Assembly: GCF_016458275.1 (NCBI RefSeq)
Contig: NZ_JAEMHM010000017.1
Span: 62,001 to 126,000 of the forward strand
Source: Geomesophilobacter sediminis
Lineage (GTDB): Bacteria > Desulfobacterota > Desulfuromonadia > Geobacterales > Geobacteraceae
Reading direction: 5' to 3'
Length of the DNA: 64,000 nt
The translations under genes were made by a program, and so were the position numbers. Below are positions 52,109 through 61,019 of this stretch, piece by piece. Position 1 is the stretch's first letter; the number at the start of each line of letters is the position of its first letter. The notes beneath the pieces are model-generated. The model was not told the origin of the DNA. It worked only from the letters and a program-made list of their open reading frames with translations, and ran no database searches.

Positions 52109-52133
52109 GGGAAATCCCGAGGGGGGAGGGGCC

Positions 52134-53447
52134 GTGACCGCAGGAATCAACCTGTCCATTGCCGAGGCGCTCGACCTGGCCCGGCTGCTGCAAGATCACG
52201 AGGCGGGTGTCGAGGCGGAAAAGCTCTACCGTCGCGTACTCGATGCCGCTCCGGATCACCTCGATGCGCTGCATTTTTGCGCCCTCTTATGCCACCGGCA
52301 GGGACGGCTCGACGAGGCGGAGCGCCTGATCCGGCGGATTCTGGAGCTCGACCCGAATAACGCCGATGCCCACAATAACCTCGGCAACGTGATGCAGACG
52401 GTGGAAAAGTCCGAGGAGGCGGAACGGCGGTACCGGCGGGCGATCGAGCTCGACCCGAACCACCCGTCCGCCTTCAGTAACCTCGGCGTGGTGCTCGCCG
52501 CCGCGGGACGCCACGAGGAGGCGGTCGCCTCCTATCGCCGGGCGGTGGAAATCGATCCGAACTCCGCCGAGGTCCGCTGCAACCTCGGCAACGCCCTGCG
52601 CCGGACCATGGTCCTCGACGAGGCGGTCGCCGCCTACCAGGACGCCATCCGGGTCAACCCCGGCCACGACGATGCCTGGAACGGGCTGGCGTTGAGCTTC
52701 CGGCTCGCCAAGCGCCACGACCTCGCCGCGCGGGTCTTCGAGGACTGGCTCCGTTTCCGCCCCGGGGACCCCTCCATCCAGTACCTGATGGATGCCTGCT
52801 GCGGGGAGCGGACCCCGGAACGCGCCCCGGACGCCTACATCCGGACCGTCTTCGACGGTTTCGCCGAGGGGTTCGACAGTCACCTCAAGACCCTAAGCTA
52901 CCGCGCCTCGGAGTTGATCTGCGACGAACTGGCGTCGGCCCTTCCCAAACCGAGACGGCGTCTGGACGTCCTCGATGCCGGTTGCGGCACCGGCCTGTGC
53001 GGGCCGCGGCTTGCCCCCTATGCCCGCATCCTCACCGGGGTCGACCTTTCCCCGCAGATGCTGACCAAGGCCGAGGAAAGAAAGGTGTACGACGCGCTGG
53101 TGCAGGCGGAAATTTCCGAGTTCATGGGGCGGCACCGCGGCTCCTACGACGTGGTCCTCTGCTGCGACACGCTTTGCTATTTCGGGGAACTGACCCAGCT
53201 TTTCGGCCTGGTCCATGCCGCGCTCAGGCCGGCGGGCGTTTTCGCCTTCACCGTGGAAGCATCGGACGAAGCCGACGGCGTGAAACTCACCCCCACCGGA
53301 AGGTATGTCCATGGGCGTGCCTATGTCTACGACGCCCTGGCTACCGCGGGGCTCTCGGTCCGCAGCTACGCCTGCGAATCGCTGCGCACCGAAGGGGGCA
53401 ATCCGGTGGCCGGCCACCTGGTCGTGGCCGAGCGTGCGGCGGCATGA
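52134..53447 (+). CDS. TPR protein fused to a SAM methyltransferase
   Basis: A 437-residue protein starting at GTG 52134 (GGGAGGGG upstream). Five or so TPR repeats (e.g. DAHNNLGNVMQTVEKSEEAERRYRRAIELDPNHP shown here as DAHNNLGNVM, RRAIELDPNHP) fill residues 1-220. A methyltransferase follows with LDVLDAGCGTGLCGPRLAPYA (motif I), GVDLSPQMLTKA (motif II) and YDVVLCCDTLCYFGEL. The C-terminus has an aromatic motif typical of class I enzymes. Its target could be a partner protein bound by the TPR, but this is not visible. Confidence 0.85.
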   Translation: MTAGINLSIAEALDLARLLQDHEAGVEAEKLYRRVLDAAPDHLDALHFCALLCHRQGRLDEAERLIRRILELDPNNADAHNNLGNVMQTVEKSEEAERRYRRAIELDPNHPSAFSNLGVVLAAAGRHEEAVASYRRAVEIDPNSAEVRCNLGNALRRTMVLDEAVAAYQDAIRVNPGHDDAWNGLALSFRLAKRHDLAARVFEDWLRFRPGDPSIQYLMDACCGERTPERAPDAYIRTVFDGFAEGFDSHLKTLSYRASELICDELASALPKPRRRLDVLDAGCGTGLCGPRLAPYARILTGVDLSPQMLTKAEERKVYDALVQAEISEFMGRHRGSYDVVLCCDTLCYFGELTQLFGLVHAALRPAGVFAFTVEASDEADGVKLTPTGRYVHGRAYVYDALATAGLSVRSYACESLRTEGGNPVAGHLVVAERAAA

Positions 53448-53475
53448 CCAGCGGAATCGTTCAAGGAGAGACGGG

Positions 53476-54936
53476 ATGAGACGTTATCTGCACGTTTTGG
53501 TCCTGATGGTGGTGCTGGTCGCGGCAGCGGCGGGGGTGGCCCCGGCCGCCGAAAGCCTGCTTCTGGCCCGGCACAGCGCGGTCGTGATGAACGGTGAGCT
53601 GAACGTTACCTGCCGGTGGGTCGCCAGCACGCCGGTCGCCTCGCTTCAGATCACGGTCGGGAGCGATGAGCGGACGGTTGCGGTCGATCCGGAGGCCAAT
53701 CAGCGGACGGCGCAGGGTTGGGAGGGGGTGGTCACCGCTTCGGTCCCCGTCGATGCTGCCGGGTCCGAAAAGCTTGCCTACGCGGTGGTCCTGGCCGACG
53801 GGGCGGGGAACCTCAGTAACCGCGGTGAGGGGCGCCTGACCATCCGGTCCGCCGGGGCAACCTCCCGGGGAGTGGGGACCGGTGCTGCCGGAGATGAATC
53901 CCCGCCGAGCCTCGGGCGGGTCCAGGTGAACAAGGGAGCGGGGAACCTGGTTTCCTTCTCCTCGGTGGCGACCGACAACCTGGGGCTCCACGAGGTACGC
54001 TTCGCCGTCGTCGATGCTCAAGGCCGTCAGGTCAAACAGGTGACACTCAACGCGTTGGGGAAGCATTGGCAGGGGAATACGGAAGCCTTCATCTTGCCGG
54101 TCGGTTCCTACCGCCTGCTCGCCAAGGCGATCGACTCCTCGGGTAACGCCTCGCCGGAGCAGAATATCCCCTTTGACCTCTACGACCCGCCGCAGCACAC
54201 CTGGAAAGTCAGCGTTCAAATCGCGCCTTTGGATGCGGCGGGGCGCGGCGCCATGTGGCAGTTGGACGGCGGTGCCTGGCACGGCTCCAACGCCGCGGCC
54301 TTCGCCGCACCCGGCGTCCATACCATCGCCTTCAAGGACGCCTCGGGGTGGCGGGCTCCCGCGCCGATGACCGTCACCGTGCCTCGGGGCGGGTTCAGCA
54401 CCTCGGTCACCTACCGGGCCGATGTGGGGGCCCAGAGCCGCAGTCTGTCTTCCGGCGGATCCTATCGCCTGGTCCGGATCCCCGCCCCGGCTGGTTCGGA
54501 GACCCGTTCCCTGGCGGGGCAGGGGGGCTATTACCTCAAGATCAGCAGCCAGAGCGGGCTCGGGGAGGATATGGACCGGATTGCCGCTGAGGTCGCGGCC
54601 AAGGTCGGTGGTGAGGTGGTCGATCCCGGTGCCCTGGACCAGACCCGCAGCGCCTTCGGCGATTCGGCCCGGCGCGACGCCAGCATCGAGCTCAAGGGGA
54701 AGGAGGACTCCCGCTTTCCGTTTGTCGCGGCGATCGACCTCTTCTGTTACGGGACATCCCTTTTCAAGTTGAATTTGTGCAAGAATTCCGCTGACGTCGC
54801 CACCAAGGTCGCCTCCGCCATCGGCGGGGTCGTTACCAAGGTTTACGACGTGTACAACACCGTGTTCGGTCAGCCCCCCGAGGGGGTTCCGGAGCCGCCC
54901 AAACGGGATGAGCAACCTCCCCAGGCCCAGGAGTGA
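53476..54936 (+). CDS. Large exported protein with Ig-like parts
   Basis: A 486-residue protein from ATG 53476 (AAGGAGAG upstream), signal peptide MRRYLHVLVLMVVLVAAAAG then APAAE. The middle has Ig/Fn3-like patterns (LQITVGSDERTVAVD, LVSFSSVATDNLGLHEVRFAVVDAQGRQV, GSYRLLAKAIDSSGNASPE). The C-terminal part has repeats SLSSGGSYRLVRI / SLAGQGGYYLKI and a Cys-containing segment. No known enzyme domain. It may be the extracellular or envelope scaffold of the cluster. Confidence 0.7.
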   Translation: MRRYLHVLVLMVVLVAAAAGVAPAAESLLLARHSAVVMNGELNVTCRWVASTPVASLQITVGSDERTVAVDPEANQRTAQGWEGVVTASVPVDAAGSEKLAYAVVLADGAGNLSNRGEGRLTIRSAGATSRGVGTGAAGDESPPSLGRVQVNKGAGNLVSFSSVATDNLGLHEVRFAVVDAQGRQVKQVTLNALGKHWQGNTEAFILPVGSYRLLAKAIDSSGNASPEQNIPFDLYDPPQHTWKVSVQIAPLDAAGRGAMWQLDGGAWHGSNAAAFAAPGVHTIAFKDASGWRAPAPMTVTVPRGGFSTSVTYRADVGAQSRSLSSGGSYRLVRIPAPAGSETRSLAGQGGYYLKISSQSGLGEDMDRIAAEVAAKVGGEVVDPGALDQTRSAFGDSARRDASIELKGKEDSRFPFVAAIDLFCYGTSLFKLNLCKNSADVATKVASAIGGVVTKVYDVYNTVFGQPPEGVPEPPKRDEQPPQAQE

Positions 54937-55292
54937 AGCCGCGAGCCACGGCGGGCGCAAAGAGAGGGACTCGTTCGCACCTGGGAAGGTGCTCCTTAAT
55001 AATGGAGGCCGTTGCCTATCCTGTGGGAGCGCCATTCCTGGCGGGAACCGCCGGAGGCGGGGATTCGGTCGCGGTTTTATTCGCGCCTGGAAAGGCGCTC
55101 CCACCGGGTTGGGCGCTGTCTTGGTTTTTTGAACCAGCTTGATCGCGACAGGAATGTCGCTCCTACACGATTGGCAGGAATGTCGCTCCTACACGGTTGG
55201 CGGACACATTCGCGTCCGGGAAGGTCGATCCTCCATGGATGGGGGGCGATATTCCGCCCGTATCACTTGCTACAACAGGAGGAGACTGATTC
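54937..55292. other. REP-rich gap in the cluster
   Basis: No gene. The DNA is packed with palindromic repeats of the type GTGGGAGCGCCATTCCTGGCG and GCGACAGGAATGTCGC (about 55018-55205), which separate the caspase gene from its neighbours. Confidence 0.7.
55018..55205. repeat. Cluster of REP-like palindromes
   Basis: At least four units: GGGAGCGCCATTCCTGGCG at about 55023-55042, its inverted relative (GCGCCTGGAAAGGCGCTCCC) at about 55084, and GCGACAGGAATGTCGCTCC twice (55145-55163 and, in part, 55174-55192). They match units at 65-92 and 59359-59508. Confidence 0.75.
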
Positions 55293-57065
55293 GTGCGAAG
55301 GTTATTTGCTTCCCTTGCTTGCGGTATCGTCTTTGCCGGCGCCGCTTTGGTGTCGGCCGCCGACACCCCGCCGGAATCCGGCAGCGGCGCCGGCCCGGCC
55401 CAGACTACGGTCCTGCCGGCCACGCCCCAGGAACAGCCGGCACCGGCTAACGAACTTCCGGCTCCTGGTGCCGATCAGGCAGCCCCGGGCTCCCCGACGG
55501 AGCAGGCCGCACCGGCCGCGTCGTTGCCTGCCGCGGTCCCGACCGGGCCGCTGGAGCGGGGATTGGCGAATTTTCAGGCCAAACGGTATCCGGAGGCGCT
55601 CGCCGCCTTGAATGCTGCTGTCGAAAAGGACCCCCAGGCGAAGGATGCCCTCCTTACCCTCGGCATCATGCACGAACAGGGGCTGGGCGTCGCCCAGAAC
55701 CATGTCGAGGCGGCCCGTTACTACCGGCGCGCCTGGAAAGCAGGGAGCCCCGAGGCCTACGAAAGGCTTTCCGCGCTCTACCACCAGGCGACCAAGCCGG
55801 AGGACCAGAAGGTCACCAAACCTTCCGAACCTCCTGCCACCCCTTCGGCACAAGCTGCGGCTGCTGTCCCCGAAAAAATCGTCCTGGAACTTCCTGCCGA
55901 GGCTCTGCTCAAGCTTTACCCCGAGATGAAAGATGCCCCCAAGGAGGCCAAGTACCAGCTGGCGGTGAGCTGCGAAAAAGGGTGCGCCAACCTGCAGGCT
56001 CAGGCCCAGGAAATGGCCCAGGAACTGGGGGCGACGGTCCTGCCTGCTCAAGAGGGTGGTGCTGCGGTTTCACGGTCGGCGGATCAGACGAACGAGGAGG
56101 TTAAGATCAAGCGGGCGCTCCGTTCCCGGAAGCTGTCGATCGAAGACGGTGCGAACCCCGACGAGCTCACTATCAACGTGACCTGCACCGGCTGGTGCAA
56201 TGCGATCAAGAAGGTCGCCCAGGCGGTCATCGCCGTCTTTGAGGCGGCGACCGGTTCCGGCACCGCCGAGCGCGCCGCGGGGACTTTCGTTTCGGCCGGG
56301 GCTTCCGATACCCGCGCCCTTTCGGCCAAGTTCTCCCAAGGGAAAAGCTACGCCCTCATCATCGGCATCAACGAATACAAGAACATCAACAAGCTCAAAA
56401 ATGCGGTTAACGACGCCAAGGTGATGGACGAGGTGCTCCGCGACTACTACGGCTTCCAGAACACCGTACTCATCGACCAAAACGCCACCCGGGACAACAT
56501 CATGAAGGCGCTCAACGACCTGCGCAAGACGCTGACCGAAAACGACAGCCTCATCATCTTCTATTCCGGCCACGGCGAATTCAGCAAGGAGACGGGGACC
56601 TCCTATTGGCTGCCGGTCGACGCGGCGATCGACGACAATACCAAGTGGCTCGAATCGCGCAGCATCTCGGACCAGCTCAAGCTGATCAGCTCCAAGCATG
56701 TCCTCATCATCGCCGACAGCTGCTATTCCGGGACCATGACCCGCGCCTCCGAGGTCAATCTCTCCGGCAATGCCACCCGCGAAAACTATCTCAACAAGCT
56801 CTTCACCAAGCCCTCCCGGGTGCTGATCGCAAGCGGCGGAAACGAGCCGGTCACCGATGCCGGCGGTCAGGGGCACTCGATCTTCTCCGACGTTTTGATC
56901 CGCGCCCTGAAGGAACCCTTTGCCGGTGTCTTCACCGCCGAAGAGCTGATGACCCGTCACCTCAAGGAAGCGGTAGCCGGCCGCACCGAGCAGACCCCGG
57001 AATACAAGGTCGTGCGCAACTCCGGCCACGACGGCGGAGACTTCATCTTCGTCAAGAAGAAGTAG
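55293..57065 (+). CDS. Exported Sel1 protein fused to a caspase domain
   Basis: A 590-residue protein. Signal peptide (VRRLFASLACGIVFAGAALV), a Pro/Ala linker, a TPR/Sel1 unit (HEQGLGVAQNHVEAARYYRRAWKAG), the paired-Cys domain (KYQLAVSCEKGCANLQAQ, NVTCTGWCNAIKKVAQAVI) shared with 50675-51505, then a C14 caspase domain: SYALIIGINEYKNINKLKNAVNDA, catalytic His in IFYSGHGEF, catalytic Cys in IIADSCYSGTMT. Both catalytic residues are present. GTG 55293 follows GGAGG. A secreted caspase beside an Hcp-like protein is unusual. A terminator follows directly. Confidence 0.9.
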   Translation: MRRLFASLACGIVFAGAALVSAADTPPESGSGAGPAQTTVLPATPQEQPAPANELPAPGADQAAPGSPTEQAAPAASLPAAVPTGPLERGLANFQAKRYPEALAALNAAVEKDPQAKDALLTLGIMHEQGLGVAQNHVEAARYYRRAWKAGSPEAYERLSALYHQATKPEDQKVTKPSEPPATPSAQAAAAVPEKIVLELPAEALLKLYPEMKDAPKEAKYQLAVSCEKGCANLQAQAQEMAQELGATVLPAQEGGAAVSRSADQTNEEVKIKRALRSRKLSIEDGANPDELTINVTCTGWCNAIKKVAQAVIAVFEAATGSGTAERAAGTFVSAGASDTRALSAKFSQGKSYALIIGINEYKNINKLKNAVNDAKVMDEVLRDYYGFQNTVLIDQNATRDNIMKALNDLRKTLTENDSLIIFYSGHGEFSKETGTSYWLPVDAAIDDNTKWLESRSISDQLKLISSKHVLIIADSCYSGTMTRASEVNLSGNATRENYLNKLFTKPSRVLIASGGNEPVTDAGGQGHSIFSDVLIRALKEPFAGVFTAEELMTRHLKEAVAGRTEQTPEYKVVRNSGHDGGDFIFVKKK

Positions 57066-57088
57066 ACAGCTTCGACAAGCCATTAAAA

Positions 57089-57118
57089 GAAGGAGCCAGA
57101 TGTTGGCTCCTTTTTTTG
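57089..57118 (+). terminator. Intrinsic terminator after the caspase gene
   Basis: AAGGAGCCA-GATGT-TGGCTCCTT followed by T. It ends the cluster that begins at 50675. Confidence 0.85.
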
Positions 57119-57215
57119 TCTGTGGCCTCCTCGTCCCCGGGTCACGGGGCCTTCGCTTTCTCCGTCATGATGATGTCCGAAAACAGCTAGTCTTTGTCCC
57201 CGAACTGCGGTAACA

Positions 57216-58802
57216 ATGGGGTTCGAGGTGAATCATATGGTAGCCAACCTTCTGGAAAATTTACCGAAGAGCGCCCAGCCCGCGGGCCTTCCGCTCGATC
57301 ATGCCGCCTGTTACGAGGCGATGCGGGCCCATGATGCGCGCTTTGACGGCCGCTTTTTCTGCGGCGTCTCTTCAACCCACATCTACTGCCGTCCGATCTG
57401 CCGGGTGAAGCTCCCGAAGTCCGAGAACTGCACCTTTTTCCCCAGCGCTGCCGCGGCGGAAGCGGCCGGTTATCGCCCGTGCCTGCGTTGCCGCCCCGAG
57501 ATTGCGCCGGGGCTTTCCCCGACCGACGCCCCGGCCCGGCTGGCCCGCAAGGCGGCACGAGAGATCGAGGAGGACAGCTTGGCCGACCGGTCCCTGGCGG
57601 AGTTGGCGGGCTCGCTCGGTATCTCCGACCGGCACCTGCGCCGGCTGTTTTTCGATACCTACGGGGTGAGCCCGGTTCAGTACCTGCAGACCCGTCGGCT
57701 CTTGCTGGCCAAGGCGCTCCTCACCGACACGGAGCTGCCGGTAACCGAGGTGGCGATGACGGCCGGTTTTGGCAGCATCCGGCGCTTCAACGATCTCTTC
57801 AGAAGCCGCTACCGGCTCACGCCCGCCAATTTCCGCAAGGCGGGGGCTGCCGAAGAAAAGGGGGCGCTGAACGGGGCCGAGCCGGATGCGGTGACCCTTT
57901 TCCTCGGGTACCGGCCCCCCTTTGCCTGGGACATCCTCCTGTCGTTTTTCGCTTCCCGTGCCATTCCGGGGGTGGAGGTGGTCCGGGATGGTTGCTACCG
58001 CCGGACCGTCGCTATCGCGAAAGGGGAGACCGTCTATCGCGGCTGGATTTCGGTCTCGGACGTGCCGCGGCGAAATGCGGTAGCCGTCATCGTGGCGGCA
58101 ACCCTGCTTCCGGTACTCCCCCAGGTACTGGCGCGACTGCGGCAGCTTTTGGATTTGGACTGCAACCCGGAGGTGGTGGCGCGGAGCCTGGCGACGTTGG
58201 CACGGGTCTCATCCTCCCTCCCGGTGGCAGGGATCCGGCTGCCGGGCGCGTTCGATCCCTTCGAGAGCGTGGTCCGAGCGGTGCTGGGGCAACAGGTTAC
58301 CGTGAAGGCGGCGCGCACCCTGGCGACCAGGATAGTCGGTACTTTCGGCAACCCGGTGGCGACGCCGTTTCCCGAACTTACCGGCACCTTCCCGTCGCCG
58401 GAAGCAATAACGTCCTTGGAGGGGACCATCGAGGACCGGTTCGGGCCGCTGGGGATCATCGGCTCACGGGCCCGTTCCATTCTCGCCCTGGCTCGTGGTA
58501 TGGTGAGCGGCGACTTGGTCCTCAAGCCGGCCGCCGACCCCGGCGCGGAAATGAAGAAGCTCCTGGGTATCCCGGGGTTCGGCGCCTGGACCGTGCAGTA
58601 CGTTGCCATGCGGGTGCTGGGTTGGCCGGATGCGTTTCCGGCGGCCGATTACGGGGTGAAAAAGGCCCTGTCGGCGCTCCCGCCGGCTGAGGTGTCGGAA
58701 CTGGTGCAGGGATGGAGCCCCTGGCGCTCCTATGCAACCGTTTCGCTGTGGCATGCCCTGGCGCTTGCGGAGCCCGCCGGGGCGAAGGAGATGAAGAAAT
58801 GA
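57216..58802 (+). CDS. Ada-AlkA fusion, DNA alkylation repair
   Basis: A 528-residue fusion. Residues about 30-100 are the Ada zinc-binding methyl acceptor (DARFDGRFFCGVSSTHIYCRPIC, RPCLRC). An AraC-type HTH follows (LAELAGSLGISDRHLRRLFFDTYGVSPVQYLQTRRL). The rest is AlkA: N-terminal TBP-like domain, then the HhH-GPD glycosylase (AVLGQQVTVKAARTLATRI, LLGIPGFGAWTVQYVAMRVLG with the catalytic Asp in FPAADYG). It should sense and excise methylated bases. The stop overlaps ogt (ATGA), so both are co-translated. Confidence 0.93.
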   Translation: MGFEVNHMVANLLENLPKSAQPAGLPLDHAACYEAMRAHDARFDGRFFCGVSSTHIYCRPICRVKLPKSENCTFFPSAAAAEAAGYRPCLRCRPEIAPGLSPTDAPARLARKAAREIEEDSLADRSLAELAGSLGISDRHLRRLFFDTYGVSPVQYLQTRRLLLAKALLTDTELPVTEVAMTAGFGSIRRFNDLFRSRYRLTPANFRKAGAAEEKGALNGAEPDAVTLFLGYRPPFAWDILLSFFASRAIPGVEVVRDGCYRRTVAIAKGETVYRGWISVSDVPRRNAVAVIVAATLLPVLPQVLARLRQLLDLDCNPEVVARSLATLARVSSSLPVAGIRLPGAFDPFESVVRAVLGQQVTVKAARTLATRIVGTFGNPVATPFPELTGTFPSPEAITSLEGTIEDRFGPLGIIGSRARSILALARGMVSGDLVLKPAADPGAEMKKLLGIPGFGAWTVQYVAMRVLGWPDAFPAADYGVKKALSALPPAEVSELVQGWSPWRSYATVSLWHALALAEPAGAKEMKK

Positions 58803-59299
58803 TCTACACCTGTACTATCGATACCCCGCTGGGCGCCATGACGGCGGCTGCCGAAGACGGCGCCGTCATCGGATTGTGGTTTGTCGGGCAGAAGTATTAT
58901 CCGCGGCAGACCGAAGATTGGATCGTCGATCCCGCTCATCCCGCCCTTGCCGCGCTGAGGGACGAACTCGACCGTTATTTCGCCGGTGCGCGTTTCTCCG
59001 GTGCGGTCCGGTTGGCGCCGAAGGGGTCTGTCTTCCAAAAGGCGGTCTGGGAGGTACTGGCCGGCATTCCCTATGGTGAGACGATGACCTACGGTGAGAT
59101 TGCGCGGACCATTGCCGGTTCGCGCGGGATGGATTCCATGTCGGCGCAGGCGGTGGGGGGCGCGGTTGGCCACAACCCCATCTCGATCATCATCCCGTGC
59201 CATCGGGTGATGGGGTGTGGCGGCAAGCTCACCGGCTACGCCGGAGGGGTGGAGCGGAAAGAGGCGCTGCTGCGGCTGGAAGGGAACGTTTGCAGCTGA
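58799..59299 (+). CDS. ogt: Methylated-DNA-protein cysteine methyltransferase
   Basis: A 166-residue suicide repair enzyme that removes methyl from O6-methylguanine. The active-site motif IIIPCHRVMG carries the acceptor Cys; FQKAVWEVLAGIPYGETMTYGEIAR is the usual DNA-binding helix. It begins inside the stop of the Ada-AlkA gene. Confidence 0.93.
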   Translation: MIYTCTIDTPLGAMTAAAEDGAVIGLWFVGQKYYPRQTEDWIVDPAHPALAALRDELDRYFAGARFSGAVRLAPKGSVFQKAVWEVLAGIPYGETMTYGEIARTIAGSRGMDSMSAQAVGGAVGHNPISIIIPCHRVMGCGGKLTGYAGGVERKEALLRLEGNVCS

Positions 59300-59358
59300 A
59301 CCGAGGCGGCTCGTCCCCTGTTGGAAGGCAATTCAGTGGGAAGGCAATTCAGTGGGAT

Positions 59359-59508
59359 TCTGTGGGAGCGCCATTCCTGGCGCGAACCGCCGCAGGCGGT
59401 AACGGTTATTTCGATTGATTGCGCCTAGCAAGCAGTTTCCCTGTGGTAGGCGCTACCTTGCTGTTCACAAAACTCATTCGCGCCAGGAATGGCGCTCCCA
59501 CAGGGTAT
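59359..59508. repeat. Inverted pair of REP-like palindromes
   Basis: GTGGGAGCGCCATTCCTGGCGCG (about 59361-59383) and its inverse CGCGCCAGGAATGGCGCTCCCAC (about 59478-59501) flank about 95 bases. Confidence 0.75.
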
Positions 59509-59521
59509 GTTCGCTGGCCCC

Positions 59522-59558
59522 AAAAAAAGGCCACCTCTTTCGAGGGTGGCCTTTTTTT
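59522..59558. terminator. Bidirectional terminator
   Basis: AAAAAAAGGCCACC and GGTGGCCTTTTTTT surround an A/T-poor loop. It separates ogt from the convergent gene at 59584. Confidence 0.85.
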
Positions 59559-59583
59559 ATCACTCCAAGTTGTGCCACTAATG

Positions 59584-60060
59584 CTACATGTCCTGGCCGC
59601 GGCCGTGGCCCTTGCCATGCCCTTTGCCATGGCCTTTTCCTTTACCCGGACTGTCGTCGCCGGCGGAGCCGGCCGGCTGGCCGGTCAGGGAGAGGTTGCC
59701 GGCTTTAAGGGCGTGGAATTCGGCAGATCCCGGCTTGATCCCCAGTTCCTTGGCGATGGCACCCCAGCCCTTTTTCTTGTTCGGCTTGTACACGGTGAGA
59801 ACCCGGTCCGGAGTTTTCTGAGCCATCTGGCCGAGCTGGAACACCATGAAGGCATCCGCCGGTTGCTCAACGGTCTGAATCACGGCCTGGACTTTGGGGA
59901 TAGGTACGTTGAACTGAGTGCTTATCTTGGCAGAAAAACCGCCCATGTCCGCCTTCGCCGTGACATTGAGCTGGGACAAAAAGGTGTCGAGATCATACGC
60001 CCAGGAAGCAATGGGGGCGAGCAGTAACGCGGATAGAGCCACAACCAGCAAACGTTTCAT
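59584..60060 (-). CDS. Exported protein with Gly/Lys/His tail
   Basis: A 158-residue protein from ATG 60060 (GGAGGTAAC upstream), signal peptide MKRLLVVALSALLLAPIASWA. The mature part is helical with GWGAIAKELGIKPGSAEFHALKA. The tail is a repeat GKGHGKGHGKGHGRG, rich in His and Lys, which could bind metal or nucleic acid. Family not recognised. Confidence 0.75.
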   Translation of the reverse strand: MKRLLVVALSALLLAPIASWAYDLDTFLSQLNVTAKADMGGFSAKISTQFNVPIPKVQAVIQTVEQPADAFMVFQLGQMAQKTPDRVLTVYKPNKKKGWGAIAKELGIKPGSAEFHALKAGNLSLTGQPAGSAGDDSPGKGKGHGKGHGKGHGRGQDM

Positions 60061-60156
60061 CTTGTTACCTCCGGATCTGTGAATTTGTTTCCTTATTAGA
60101 GAAGGAACACGGCTGGTAACTGTAGACCCGAATCGATTGCTTGGCAATACAAATGG

Positions 60157-60189
60157 AAAAGGATTGCCGCATTACACGACAATCCTTTT
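60157..60189 (-). terminator. Intrinsic terminator of the leftward membrane gene
   Basis: AAAAGGATTG and CAATCCTTTT surround a 13-base loop, with T-runs on both strands. Confidence 0.75.
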
Positions 60190-60229
60190 ATCCAGTTATT
60201 TATTCAGTGAATACAGTGAAACGGTTTCG

Positions 60230-60739
60230 CTAATTCTTGTTCCGTCGTTGGGGCACCGGTGCTTTCTCGGGTTTGAGAATGGAGAGACCCAAGAGAAGAA
60301 AGAGGCCGAGAGTCTGGAATGCCGCGGCAATCGAGCCGGCCAGCCAGTGGCGGTGATAACCGAGGTCGGTCTCGAAATCCAGGCCCGCCGGGAGCAACGT
60401 TCTCAGGTCGGGTGCCAGCCAGAAGGCCCCGAAAAGGAGGAGGATGGCGGTGATGATGCACTTTTCCTTGATCCAGCGGTGTTTGCTCCAACCCCAGCGG
60501 CGCAGGTAGCAGAGGGTGACCCCGGAAGTCGCCGAGATTCCGGCCGAAGGGATGATGAGGTAGTCGTCGACGGCGATGATCGACCGCTGCAGGACTTCGG
60601 CTTCTTCCTGGCCGGTGGGGGCGCCGGCGAGTTTGAGCAGGATGAGGACGGCAAGCCCGCCGCCGATCCACCCGCAGGCGGAAATCCAGTGGAGCGTTCT
60701 CAAGGTGTTGATGACGTAGGTGGTGATTGCAGATGGCAT
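60230..60739 (-). CDS. Membrane protein, DUF2269-like
   Basis: A 169-residue protein with about four membrane helices (TLHWISACGWIGGGLAVLILLKL, IIPSAGISATSGVTLCYL, IITAILLLFGAFWLA, GSIAAAFQTLGLFLLLGLSI). It resembles DUF2269 membrane proteins. ATG 60739 has GGAG upstream; an open frame extends back to 60952 without support. Confidence 0.7.
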   Translation of the reverse strand: MPSAITTYVINTLRTLHWISACGWIGGGLAVLILLKLAGAPTGQEEAEVLQRSIIAVDDYLIIPSAGISATSGVTLCYLRRWGWSKHRWIKEKCIITAILLLFGAFWLAPDLRTLLPAGLDFETDLGYHRHWLAGSIAAAFQTLGLFLLLGLSILKPEKAPVPQRRNKN

Positions 60740-61019
60740 GACACGTTCTCCTTGTCCGGTGTTACGTCTCATTAGGAGCAAGGGTGGTGCCATTTTAAGG
60801 AACGATGTCGTATACCTTGGAATGTGTTGAAAAGTTAGGACGTTGCAGCGGTATCGGGGAGGCGGAACTGTGCCGGTGGGGCTATTTCGGGGTGTGCGTA
60901 TACAAAACAGTGGCACACATCTTTGAACAGGTGTGCGCTTTCTGGCACACATTGGAGGGGGGCTTCGCCGATCCGACCGATCAGGCGGGTCAGTCGGATC
61001 GGCTAAGGGAGGGAGCGGT

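Noticed and set aside
53461-55104. 547-residue open frame on the minus strand
   Set aside because: It lies opposite 53476-54936, lacks a ribosome site and looks like low-complexity Gly/Arg/Pro sequence, the usual shadow in GC-rich DNA.
56070-57083. 337-residue open frame on the minus strand
   Set aside because: Antisense to the caspase domain, where both catalytic motifs are in the other strand.
57479-58690. 403-residue open frame on the plus strand
   Set aside because: A second frame inside the Ada-AlkA gene; Gly/Arg/Pro-rich and without motifs.
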